DNA from: Pseudoselenomonas ruminantium
Lineage (GTDB): Bacteria; Bacillota; Negativicutes; Selenomonadales; Selenomonadaceae
Reading direction: 5' to 3'
DNA: 64,000 nucleotides
Assembly (NCBI GenBank): GCA_015058625.1
Contig: SVCA01000004.1
Location: 124,001-188,000, forward strand
A program made the position numbers and the translations under genes. Positions 33,048 through 40,732 of the stretch are shown here, piece after piece. Within the stretch, counting starts at the first letter, position 1. Each line of letters opens with the position of its first letter. The notes below the pieces were generated by a model that was given only the letters and a program-made list of their open reading frames with translations, made no database searches and was not told the DNA's origin.

Positions 33048-33923
33048 ATGAATAAATTGTTAGTATATGTACTTATTTGTGTTTTTTCTTTTACAGCATC
33101 AGCATTTGCTGCAGAAAAAACAATAAACGTTACGGGTATGTATATTGCTGGAGCATCTGAATCTCTTAACAGTGCAAAACAACATGCATTGGAAGATGCC
33201 ATGAGATTAGCTACAGAACAAGCTGGTGTGCTTGTGTCATCGTACTCGAAGACACAAAATATGGTTTTAACTGATGATGAAGTTACTACTGTTGCTTCAA
33301 AAATTATAAAAGTTAATAAAAAAAATTATAGTGTTAATTTACTCTCTGATTCTGAGATAGAAGTAAAAGCTTATATTGAAGCAATTATAAATACGGATAA
33401 CCTTAATGAAGATATAGTTAATTTGAAAAAAGAAAATAAATTATTAAAGGAACAGAACTATGATTTGAAAAATATATCTTCTCAAAAAGAGAAATTAAAA
33501 AACAAAATATGGCTTATGTATCGAGACGAAAGAAGGAAAAAGTACATTGGTAATCCTAATATACTTTGGAGAAACAGTTTAAATTCTTTTATTATAAGAA
33601 TGAATAAAAATATTTATTCATCTGATACTGGTGCTTTACCTAATATTGCAGAACATTATTATAAAGAAATACATCCGAATGTTGATAAAAATATTGTTAT
33701 GCTTACCATATTTGAAGGAGAATATGAACTTATGGCAGGTTTTGAACCGCCTGCATATGGTAGTTTCAAACGTGCATACAATTTGATAAAAAAACATAAT
33801 ATAAATGATTTAGATGCTGACCTTTATAATGATTTAAAAGAGTATTGTATAATAATGAGTGCTTATATTAAAGAATATTATCCCGACCGCTATGGTAAAG
33901 ATGTGAATTTTGAATTTGAATAA
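33048..33923 (+). CDS. exported protein with FlgT/LPP20-like domain
   Basis: A 291-residue protein with a clear signal peptide (LLVYVLICVFSFTASAFAAE). Residues 25-115 follow the pattern of the FlgT N-terminal/LPP20-like domain: NVTGMYIAGASESLNSAKQ, ALEDAMRLATEQAGVLV, then the VEVKAYIEAI-like strand. A coiled coil (about 120-150) and a helical C-terminal half follow. It is AT-rich like the Ppl-type gene upstream (195-base gap). A role in the envelope is likely; a link with the defence gene is only positional. Confidence 0.62.
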   Translation: MNKLLVYVLICVFSFTASAFAAEKTINVTGMYIAGASESLNSAKQHALEDAMRLATEQAGVLVSSYSKTQNMVLTDDEVTTVASKIIKVNKKNYSVNLLSDSEIEVKAYIEAIINTDNLNEDIVNLKKENKLLKEQNYDLKNISSQKEKLKNKIWLMYRDERRKKYIGNPNILWRNSLNSFIIRMNKNIYSSDTGALPNIAEHYYKEIHPNVDKNIVMLTIFEGEYELMAGFEPPAYGSFKRAYNLIKKHNINDLDADLYNDLKEYCIIMSAYIKEYYPDRYGKDVNFEFE

Positions 33924-34297
33924 TAAAAAGACACATACTACTTATATTCCTTATCAAGAATGTGATGAGGATAAACATAAAAATGAACTATTTATTCTAA
34001 GAAAGGAATCACTTGAACGATTAGTCATTATGATTTCATGAGTTTTAGCTACTCGTAAAAAAATCATCCGCATCATTATTATTTGATGCGGATGATTTTT
34101 TATGTCATCTAGGGCGCCATAACTTCTTTTTGAAAAGTCATGAATAATATATGAATACTCACATTTTTGTGTTCTAGAAAACAGTCTCTTAGAATCGTTT
34201 ATAAGGCTACGCAAAGCCTTTACGCATATAAGATATTGCCTGTTGTCAAAAAATCGCTCACAGAAGCTTCTAGGCGATTCAAAGCGAATTTGGCCAT
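33924..34297. other. decayed end of a second recombinase-higBA unit
   Basis: No intact gene. A minus-strand piece at 34109-34165 reads MTFQKEVMAP, matching the last codons of higA (MRFPKEVMVA), and is followed by a terminator of the same design (34057-34101). A further hairpin (34249-34283; AATCGC/GCGATT with an inner AGAAGCTTCT, then T6 on the minus strand) stands where the recombinase remnant would end. Confidence 0.5.
34057..34101 (-). terminator. terminator of the decayed higA copy
   Basis: AAAAAATCATCCGCATCA pairs with TGATGCGGATGATTTTTT over 18 bp. It resembles the terminator at 34587-34628 behind the intact higA. Confidence 0.8.
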
Positions 34298-34570
34298 TTA
34301 ATCAATTTTCGGCGCTAGTTTCTCCGTATGCCGATTGGTCATACGCTCATGTACATGGGCATATCTGGCGGTCATCTTGGGGTCGGAATGGCGAAGCTGT
34401 TCCTGAACCAGGCGGATGTCTTTGGTTTCGCTGTAGAGGTTGGTGCCGCAGCTATGGCGGAGGATATGGCAGGAGTAGCCAGGATGTTTGAGGTCGCAGC
34501 CACGAAGGATGCGGTTCATGATGTCGCGGATGCTGTTGCGACTGTAGTTATGGCAATGGTCAGAAACGGT
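34298..34570 (-). pseudogene. 3' remnant of a tyrosine recombinase (second copy)
   Basis: About 270 bases, over 90 percent identical by eye to 35332-35600, the 3' end of the intact recombinase. The 74-residue translation carries HILRHSCGTNLY (HxxR box), HSDPKMTARYAHV (with the catalytic Tyr) and the same stop. The N-terminal three quarters are missing. Identity fades near 34555-34570. It is evidence of a tandem duplication that then lost most of one copy. Confidence 0.85.
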
Positions 34571-34586
34571 AGTTGGATAACAAAGT

Positions 34587-34628
34587 AAAAAACCTCCGCA
34601 TCATAGAATAAAGATGCGGAGATTTTTT
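34587..34628 (-). terminator. higBA terminator
   Basis: AAAAAACCTCCGCATC and GATGCGGAGATTTTTT pair. It begins at the higA stop codon. Confidence 0.82.
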
Positions 34629-34930
34629 CATGTCATCTGAGCTACCATAACTTCTTTCGGAAAACGCATAATCGTTTTCAAATAAGCAATGGCAGTGGTA
34701 TCAAGTTTTCGGCGGCCTTGTTCCCAGTTCCGTAAAGTGGCAAGAGGAATACCGTAGGCTTTAGAAAATTCCTGCTGAGACATATTAAGTTTTTCACGTA
34801 TTTCTTTCGGCTTAACTGGATAAATAACTGTCTTTCGCAATCCTTCAACATGTACGCCTTTAGCATCGAGTATAGCTTCATTCAGTCCGTCAATTATACC
34901 TGCCGTAATAGGAGAAAATTTTTCGCTCAT
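34628..34930 (-). CDS. higA: HTH antitoxin, HigA-like
   Basis: A 100-residue XRE-type protein. Its C-terminal part has a helix-turn-helix, EIREKLNMSQQEFSKAYGI and LATLRNWEQGRR, typical of HigA-2/NadS antitoxins. It would bind the toxin encoded just upstream and repress the operon. The ATG at 34930 lies 6 bases after AGAGGTG. It starts 12 bases after the toxin gene. Confidence 0.8.
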   Translation of the reverse strand: MSEKFSPITAGIIDGLNEAILDAKGVHVEGLRKTVIYPVKPKEIREKLNMSQQEFSKAYGIPLATLRNWEQGRRKLDTTAIAYLKTIMRFPKEVMVAQMT

Positions 34931-34942
34931 AATATTCACCTC

Positions 34943-35293
34943 TTATTCCTTAAAAGTATTTTTCAAAATAGAAACCAAATCTGATAATATTTTCTTTTCC
35001 TTTTCGGAAATATTAGCCTGAACATTTTTGGGATAAGCAAAGAGTAAATAAATAGGGTGCTTATCATTATAGACATAATATATGATGCGGGAACCGCCTC
35101 TTTTTCCGTGACCGCTGCTTTGCCAGCGTATTTTTCTAATGCCACCAGTCCCGGGGATAATATCTCCCTGCTGAGGATTTAAGGCGATATAGTTCTTAAA
35201 TTCAATTTGCGTTGTCTCATCCCACATGGCATTGACAGCCTTTACATACGATGCAGTCTCAACGATTGTCTGTGGTATTTGTTTCGTATCCAT
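34943..35293 (-). CDS. higB: RelE/HigB-type toxin
   Basis: A 116-residue ribosome-dependent mRNA interferase of the RelE superfamily, HigB-2-like. Key pieces are GDIIPGTGGIRKIRW, GKRGGSRIIYYVY and PIYLLFAYPKN, which form the central sheet. The toxin precedes the antitoxin, as is normal for higBA. The ATG at 35293 lies only 6 bases downstream of the -10 box, so the mRNA would be leaderless or nearly so. Confidence 0.82.
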   Translation of the reverse strand: MDTKQIPQTIVETASYVKAVNAMWDETTQIEFKNYIALNPQQGDIIPGTGGIRKIRWQSSGHGKRGGSRIIYYVYNDKHPIYLLFAYPKNVQANISEKEKKILSDLVSILKNTFKE

Positions 35294-35299
35294 GATTTT

Positions 35300-35328
35300 A
35301 TTATACGTCATTGGCTTACATTTATCAA
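35300..35328 (-). promoter_or_regulatory. higBA promoter
   Basis: On the minus strand TTGATA (35328-35323) and TATAAT (35305-35300) are 17 bases apart. Transcription would start at about 35293, the A of the higB start codon. The promoter sits between the recombinase stop and higB. Confidence 0.72.
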
Positions 35329-35331
35329 GCA

Positions 35332-36339
35332 TTAATCAATCTTCGGCGCCAATTTCTCCGTATGCCGGTTGGTCATACGCTCATGTACATGGGCGTATCT
35401 GGCGGTCATCTTGGGGTCGGAATGGCGAAGCTGTTCCTGAACCAGACGGATGTCTTTTGTTTCGCTGTAGAGGTTGGTGCCGCAGCTATGGCGGAGGATA
35501 TGGCAGGAGTAGCCGGGATGTTTGAGGTCGCAGCCGCGGAGGATGCGGTTCATGATGTCGCGGATGCCGTTACGGCTGATGCGGCCGTAGTTGTGACGAT
35601 GGTCGGAAATAATGGTGGGGGTGAGAGTGCCATCTTTGGTGGGGCGGGGACGGGCTGCCAAATAGCGTTCCAGAACGGTGAATGTGGCATCGCAGGGGTA
35701 AACCATTCCCCCATGGCCTTTACCACGGACGTTGATGGAGCGGTATTCCCAGTTGATATCTTCATCGCAGAGGCGATGGACTTCGACGTTGCGGAAACCT
35801 TCCACGCCCATAAGGTAAATCATCAGCGTATCACGGTAACGAATAAACTCGTTGTCCTCATTAATGTGTTTGACATAGTCACACATTTTTTGAATCTGAT
35901 CAGAGGAGTAAAAACGGAATTGTTCGTCCCAGCTGATTTTTTTTTCGGATTTGATATCGTCGCAGGGATTGGCCTTGATGAGGTCCATTTTGCAAGCAGT
36001 ATGGAAAAAGGCCCGGACAGCAGCCAGTTTGATGGCAATGGTATTTTCGGAATAGTTCTGGCTAAAGAGGTATTCCATATAGACGCGCATCTGGTAGTCC
36101 TGGATATCCAAGGGATGCCGCTGATTGGCAAAGCACCATTTGATAAAGGCATTGATATGGATGCAGTAATCCCTCATGGTATCCTGGGTCGGTCGGCCGC
36201 TGGCAATATAACGTGGCAGGAACTGCCAGTAGTAAGCCACAAAAAAATCCGGCGTGATGGCGGTCATGTCCAAATTATTTTTAACGGTCAAATTTGTTTC
36301 CTTAAAATCTTCGGGGATTGTCAGTTTATTATCAGCCAT
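35332..36339 (-). CDS. tyrosine recombinase/integrase
   Basis: A 335-residue site-specific recombinase. The N-terminal SAM-like DNA-binding domain is about 20-125 (YIASGRPTQDTMRDYCIHIN). The catalytic domain has the Arg in GVEGFRNVEVHRL, HILRHSCGT with the His and second Arg, and Tyr in ARYAHV. XerC/D-like size suggests integration or resolution of a mobile unit. The ATG at 36339 follows GAGAGGAG by 5 bases. The 3' end is duplicated at 34298-34570. Confidence 0.88.
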   Translation of the reverse strand: MADNKLTIPEDFKETNLTVKNNLDMTAITPDFFVAYYWQFLPRYIASGRPTQDTMRDYCIHINAFIKWCFANQRHPLDIQDYQMRVYMEYLFSQNYSENTIAIKLAAVRAFFHTACKMDLIKANPCDDIKSEKKISWDEQFRFYSSDQIQKMCDYVKHINEDNEFIRYRDTLMIYLMGVEGFRNVEVHRLCDEDINWEYRSINVRGKGHGGMVYPCDATFTVLERYLAARPRPTKDGTLTPTIISDHRHNYGRISRNGIRDIMNRILRGCDLKHPGYSCHILRHSCGTNLYSETKDIRLVQEQLRHSDPKMTARYAHVHERMTNRHTEKLAPKID

Positions 36340-36363
36340 AAATACTCCTCTCCAGTTATCCAC

Positions 36364-36401
36364 ATCTAACTGTGTGTAATTTCCATTAACCACAGTTAGA
36401 T
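36364..36401. promoter_or_regulatory. 11-bp inverted repeat upstream of the recombinase gene
   Basis: ATCTAACTGTG (36364-36374) and CACAGTTAGAT (36391-36401) are exact inverted copies 16 bases apart, 25 bases before the recombinase start. It may be an operator or a recombinase core site. No matching copy was found elsewhere in the window. Confidence 0.5.
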
Positions 36402-36445
36402 AGATTTTAGAAAAGGCAGAGGGATTTTCCCCTACCTTCTCCTTA

Positions 36446-36480
36446 TTTTGACACGTCAGATTTGACTTGTCAAATTTTTA
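36446..36480 (-). terminator. pnp terminator region with two TGACNNGTCA sites
   Basis: TGACACGTCA (36449-36458) and TGACTTGTCA (36463-36472) lie just past the pnp stop. On the minus strand TTTGACA and TGTCAAA can pair over a 14-base loop. Confidence 0.55.
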
Positions 36481-36482
36481 TT

Positions 36483-38552
36483 TTACAGCAAAACTTTGTG
36501 GCTGACATTTATGCGCCCCTTGTCGTCAATCTCAACGACTTTGACTTCAAGCTGGTCGCCAACCTGCACAACATCTTCCACATTTTCAACGCGGCGTTTC
36601 GCCAGCTGGGAGATATGGCACAGACCTTCTTTGCCAGGCAGCAGTTCTACGAAAGCGCCGAACTTCATCAAGCGCGTAACCTTACCGGTATAAACTTCGC
36701 CGACTTCAACTTCACGCACGATGTCTTCAATCATCTGGCGGGCTTTCTTCATGCCCTCTGCATCTGCGGAGAAAATGAAAATGTTGCCGTCTTCATGAAT
36801 GTCAATCTGTACGCCCGTTGCATCGATGATGCCCTTGACCACTTTGCCGCCCGTACCGATAACGTCGCGAATCTTATCGACCTTGATGGTGATGGTTTCC
36901 ACACGCGGTGCATACGGAGACAGGTCATCATTCGGCTTAGCAATGCAAGCCAGCATCTTGTCCAGGATGAACGCACGGCCACGTTTTGCCTGCTGCAATG
37001 CCGAGGACAGGATGTTACGGTCAATGCCGTCTACCTTAATATCCATCTGAATAGCCGTTACGCCTTTTTCCGTACCAGCTACCTTGAAGTCCATGTCACC
37101 CAAGGCATCTTCCATGCCCTGAATATCGGTCAGGATGGTATAAGCATCCCCTTCTTTTACCAGACCCATAGCTACGCCGGAAACCGGACGCTTGATGGGA
37201 ACACCAGCCTGCATCAGGGACAGCGTGCTGCCGCAGACAGAACCCATGGAGCTGGAGCCGTTGGATTCAAGGATTTCCGATACGAGACGAATCGTATACG
37301 GGAATTCATCCGTGGACGGAATTACCGGCACCAGAGCGCGTTCTGCCAGAGCGCCATGACCGATTTCGCGGCGTCCCGGGCTGCGGATGGGTTTTGCTTC
37401 GCCGACGGAATAGCCGGGGAAGTTATAATGATGGATATAATGTTTCGTGGTTTCGGGGCCAAGGCCATCGATAATCTGCTCGTCGCTCAGGGGTCCCAGG
37501 GTTGTAACCGTCATAACCTGCGTCTGGCCACGGGTAAAGAGTCCGGAACCATGTGCACGCGGCAACAGTCCTACTTCGCAGCTTACCGGACGTACTTCTT
37601 CGAGGCCACGGCCGTCCGGACGAATCTTTTCATGAGTAATCATATGGCGCACGATTTCTTTTTCCAAATCATGCAGCGCCATAGCGATTTCCTTGTCCAT
37701 TTCCGGATAATCTACGAGGAAGTGTTCCATGGTATCGGCATTGATTTCGGCGATATGCGCGTCGCGGTCGAGCTTATCCGGGTTGCGGGTAGCTTCATCC
37801 AGACGGTCTTTGGCATATTCGCGGATGCCGGCTTCCAGTTCTTCCGGCACCTTGAACAGCTTGGATTCACGTTTTTCCTTACCGCAGGCCTGCTGAATTT
37901 CTTCCTGAAACGCTACAATGCGCTGGATTTCCTGATGACCATAGAGGATGGCATCGAGGATAACATCTTCCGGCAGTTCGTTGGCACCAGCCTCCACCAT
38001 CATCACGGCATCTTTCGAGCCGGCAACGGTGAGGTTCAGGGTGCTGACTTTGCGCTGTTCTTCCGTGGGATTGATGACGAATTCATCATTTACACGGCCT
38101 ACGCGCACACCGGCAATCGGGCCCATAAAGGGAATATCGGAAATGCAGAGTGCTGCAGAGGCACCAATCATGGCTGCCAGTTCCGGTGCATTGTCCTGTT
38201 CTACGGACATAACCGTAGCGACAATCTGCACGTCGTTGCGGTAGCCTTTCGGGAACAGCGGACGAATCGGACGGTCAATCAGACGAGCGCAAAGGATGGC
38301 GTCACTAGACGGACGGCCCTCGCGCTTAATGAAACCGCCGGGAATCTTGCCTGCAGCGTACATCTTTTCTTCATAGTCCACGGTCAGCGGGAAGAAATCC
38401 ACACCTTCACGGGGTTCTGCGGATGCAGTAGCCGTAACCAGCACTACCGTATCACCATAACGAACAAAGGCAGCACCATTGGCCTGTTTTGCCAGCTTGC
38501 CGGTTTCAATCGTCAGCTTGCGGCCGCCCAGTTCCATTTCAAAACTTTGCAT
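36483..38552 (-). CDS. pnp: polyribonucleotide nucleotidyltransferase
   Basis: A 689-residue 3'-5' phosphorolytic exoribonuclease, a ring-shaped trimer in the RNA degradosome. It has two RNase PH cores (first: [25 protein letters not shown]; second: [25 protein letters not shown] with DMDFKVAGT), then a KH domain ([11 protein letters not shown]) and an S1 domain ([15 protein letters not shown]). It lies 129 bases downstream of rpsO on the same strand, the usual rpsO-pnp order. Confidence 0.97.
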   Translation of the reverse strand: MQSFEMELGGRKLTIETGKLAKQANGAAFVRYGDTVVLVTATASAEPREGVDFFPLTVDYEEKMYAAGKIPGGFIKREGRPSSDAILCARLIDRPIRPLFPKGYRNDVQIVATVMSVEQDNAPELAAMIGASAALCISDIPFMGPIAGVRVGRVNDEFVINPTEEQRKVSTLNLTVAGSKDAVMMVEAGANELPEDVILDAILYGHQEIQRIVAFQEEIQQACGKEKRESKLFKVPEELEAGIREYAKDRLDEATRNPDKLDRDAHIAEINADTMEHFLVDYPEMDKEIAMALHDLEKEIVRHMITHEKIRPDGRGLEEVRPVSCEVGLLPRAHGSGLFTRGQTQVMTVTTLGPLSDEQIIDGLGPETTKHYIHHYNFPGYSVGEAKPIRSPGRREIGHGALAERALVPVIPSTDEFPYTIRLVSEILESNGSSSMGSVCGSTLSLMQAGVPIKRPVSGVAMGLVKEGDAYTILTDIQGMEDALGDMDFKVAGTEKGVTAIQMDIKVDGIDRNILSSALQQAKRGRAFILDKMLACIAKPNDDLSPYAPRVETITIKVDKIRDVIGTGGKVVKGIIDATGVQIDIHEDGNIFIFSADAEGMKKARQMIEDIVREVEVGEVYTGKVTRLMKFGAFVELLPGKEGLCHISQLAKRRVENVEDVVQVGDQLEVKVVEIDDKGRINVSHKVLL

Positions 38553-38634
38553 AATTTTCCTCCTACGTCAAACTCATACTTTATTATAGTTCGACATGTA
38601 TTGTATGAATCCTGTCACCTTGCGGATAATAGAT

Positions 38635-38667
38635 AAAGAAAAAAGCGGGAAATCTCCCGCTTTTCTA
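38635..38667 (-). terminator. rpsO-pnp intergenic terminator
   Basis: AAAAGCGGGA and TCCCGCTTTT pair with a short loop; on the minus strand the T-run follows. Read-through would feed pnp. Confidence 0.82.
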
Positions 38668-38681
38668 AGCAAATCTTGCTA

Positions 38682-38957
38682 TTAGCCGATCGTAGCGCGG
38701 ATGCCGAGCTTAGCGATGATGGAACGATAACGCTCGATGTCCTTCTTGTAGAGGTAGCTGAGGAGACGGCGGCGATGACCAACCATCTTCAGCAGGCCAC
38801 GACGGGAATGATGGTCCTTCTTATGCTCCTTCAGATGATCCGTGAGGTACTGAATGCGAGCGGTCAGTACAGCAATCTGTACTTCCGGAGAACCCGTGTC
38901 ACCTTCGTGAACGGCATACTTCTGCATGATTTCCTGTTTTGCTTCCTGAGTCAACAT
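38682..38957 (-). CDS. rpsO: 30S ribosomal protein S15
   Basis: A 91-residue protein that binds the central domain of 16S rRNA. The signature [16 protein letters not shown] is followed by [15 protein letters not shown] and [12 protein letters not shown]. The ribosome site is AGGAGGAG. A leader of about 100 nt with a GGCG/CGCC stem may bind S15 itself, as in other bacteria. Confidence 0.97.
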   Translation of the reverse strand: MLTQEAKQEIMQKYAVHEGDTGSPEVQIAVLTARIQYLTDHLKEHKKDHHSRRGLLKMVGHRRRLLSYLYKKDIERYRSIIAKLGIRATIG

Positions 38958-39060
38958 GTGAAAACTCCTCCTATAAAAATAAATCTTAATGTCCTACAGC
39001 TAAGATGGCGTCGGAGTACTTCGCCGTCCGGGCTGTGGATTGGTGTCAAACACCTTCGTT

Positions 39061-39089
39061 AGTATAGCATAGGCCGCCCGAGATGTAAA
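39061..39089 (-). promoter_or_regulatory. rpsO promoter
   Basis: On the minus strand TTTACA (39089-39084) and TATACT (39066-39061) are 17 bases apart, with TGC before the -10. Confidence 0.75.
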
Positions 39090-39108
39090 GAAAATTTATT
39101 GCAGGCCC

Positions 39109-39666
39109 TTACTTTGGCCAAAACTTCATAAAAACCCGCTCATCCTGCCGCATTTCCCCGGACAAATGCTGATATTTCACCAATTGGGTCATGCCCTGTA
39201 CGACCCGGTAGCCGAGTTTTTTATGCGCTTTCAAGGATGCCAGATTGCTGGTCTTGGTGCGGCTCAGTAAGCCTTTGACGGGGATTTTCGTGCGCATTTC
39301 CTGTTCCATGGAAGAAAAAATCTGCCGGTGACGGTAGGCCTTGCCTACGCCGCCCTCCTCTAAAAACCAGTAATCATCCACATTCAGCCCATGGTTTGCC
39401 GCAATCTGGGCTACTTCCTCATCCTCTGCTAAAGGCACCGCCGCCAAAAAACCGGCACAGCGGTCAAGCTCACTATCCAAACAGAGGATGATGCGTCCCT
39501 TGTCCGCATACTGGGCAAAAAGCTGCTGCACCTCATCCGCCGTAAAGACTTCCTCATAAGGCGGCTGGGCAAAACATTCCATATAAATCTCATAGAGTTC
39601 GACTTTGGCGAACAACTCCGCCATTTTTTCTCCCGTTTCTACGGTTATCAATTCTAAATTATTCAT
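39109..39666 (-). CDS. GNAT-family acetyltransferase
   Basis: A 185-residue protein. The N-terminal half has the EIYMECFAQPPYEEVFT pattern, the middle holds the sheet strands (RIILCLDSELDRCAGFLAAV), and the C-terminal part has GGVGKAYRHRQIFSSM, in the place of the acetyl-CoA loop, and NLASLKAHKKLGYRV, the usual GNAT end. The substrate is unknown. Confidence 0.72.
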   Translation of the reverse strand: MNNLELITVETGEKMAELFAKVELYEIYMECFAQPPYEEVFTADEVQQLFAQYADKGRIILCLDSELDRCAGFLAAVPLAEDEEVAQIAANHGLNVDDYWFLEEGGVGKAYRHRQIFSSMEQEMRTKIPVKGLLSRTKTSNLASLKAHKKLGYRVVQGMTQLVKYQHLSGEMRQDERVFMKFWPK

Positions 39667-39670
39667 AGAA

Positions 39671-39715
39671 AAAACCTCGCGAATCTATACTACATTACAT
39701 TATTCGCGAGGTTTT
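39671..39715. terminator. terminator between the acetyltransferase and LysR genes
   Basis: AAAACCTCGCGAAT (39671-39684) and ATTCGCGAGGTTTT (39702-39715) are exact inverted copies with an A/T-rich flank. It ends the LysR transcript. Confidence 0.85.
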
Positions 39716-39728
39716 GCGTTTTTCCTGT

Positions 39729-40613
39729 TTATAAATGTTTTTCTGCGTAATCTTTGATAAAGCCGCTGAACTGCTCATCCACATCCGTGAGCTGCTTGCC
39801 GATGCTCCAGTTCAAGGTTATCTGCACGGAAAGGTTCGGCAATAGCGGACGGCGGACAAAGATATTCTCCGTGCCCGTGACGAAGTTGGGCAGGATGGAA
39901 ATGCCCATGCCGTTAGCCACGAGCTGTTTGATGGTCTTTAGCTGGGACGTACACAGGGTGATATTCGGCACAAAGCCCACCTCATTGCAGCGACGGTAGA
40001 CTTCCTTATATTGATAGGTATGGGGCTGCTGCATGATGAATTTTTCTGCAGCGATATCGCCAAAGCCGATTTTTTCCTGATTCGCCAAAGGATGGGATGG
40101 CGGCAGGCAAACGCTCATGCTATCCTGCATCAAAAGCATTTCATTTTCCGCCGGAGTCCGCACCTCGCCCAGAACAATGCCAAAATCCAAATCCCCCAGA
40201 GCCAAACGGTTGCGAACCTCGTCAGAATCGCTGTATTCCTGCACATCGAGACTGATGTCCGGGAAGGAATTTTGAAACTTGGTAAAGAGGTCCGGAAAGA
40301 GATAAGCTTCCACCATAGGCGGCAGTCCGAACTGGATTTTTCCCCGGCTGTCCCCGCGATAACGCGCCATATCCTTCTTGGCAGCACTGGCCGCGCTCAT
40401 GATTTTCTGGGCGTGCAGGAGAAAGGCCTGTCCCTCTGGTGTCAGATTGACCTTCTTCTGGCTGCGGTCGATAAGCACCAGCCCCAGCTCGGCTTCCAAA
40501 GCCTTGATAGCCTTGGTTACGGAAGGCTGGGACACATGCAGGGTCTCGGCGGTGCGCGTAAAGTTCTTCAAGTGACTAATGGTGCAAAAATACTCCAACT
40601 GGCGAAATTCCAT
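39729..40613 (-). CDS. LysR-family transcriptional regulator
   Basis: A 294-residue regulator with an N-terminal winged helix-turn-helix (QLEYFCTISHLKNFTRTAE, VSQPSVTKAIKALE) and a C-terminal periplasmic-binding-like effector domain. It resembles the CidR/AlsR/CynR branch. The ATG at 40613 follows GGGGG. The target is unknown; the next upstream gene on the same strand is the molybdopterin oxidoreductase (120-base gap). Confidence 0.88.
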   Translation of the reverse strand: MEFRQLEYFCTISHLKNFTRTAETLHVSQPSVTKAIKALEAELGLVLIDRSQKKVNLTPEGQAFLLHAQKIMSAASAAKKDMARYRGDSRGKIQFGLPPMVEAYLFPDLFTKFQNSFPDISLDVQEYSDSDEVRNRLALGDLDFGIVLGEVRTPAENEMLLMQDSMSVCLPPSHPLANQEKIGFGDIAAEKFIMQQPHTYQYKEVYRRCNEVGFVPNITLCTSQLKTIKQLVANGMGISILPNFVTGTENIFVRRPLLPNLSVQITLNWSIGKQLTDVDEQFSGFIKDYAEKHL

Positions 40614-40732
40614 ATTAGGCGCCCCCATACATATATATAATCAGTTCTATGAATTGGCCTGCGCTCTATTTTCTTTGCAGGCTCATGCTCTAACTTACAT
40701 TATACTATGCTTTTGGGTTATTATCCAGCCTT

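Noticed and set aside
33954-34214. 86-codon minus frame after the secreted protein gene
   Set aside because: It runs through a terminator hairpin and a higA remnant in another frame.
35311-36369. 352-codon plus frame opposite the recombinase
   Set aside because: It is the antisense of the tyrosine recombinase, whose catalytic motifs are clear.
28810-36480. Complete prophage or conjugative element
   Set aside because: A recombinase and TA genes are present, but no phage structural, terminase, relaxase or type IV secretion gene was found.
36462-38636. 724-codon open frame on the plus strand opposite pnp
   Set aside because: It lies wholly opposite pnp and its flanks, which have strong family signatures. 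Long antisense frames are common in GC-rich codon-biased genes.
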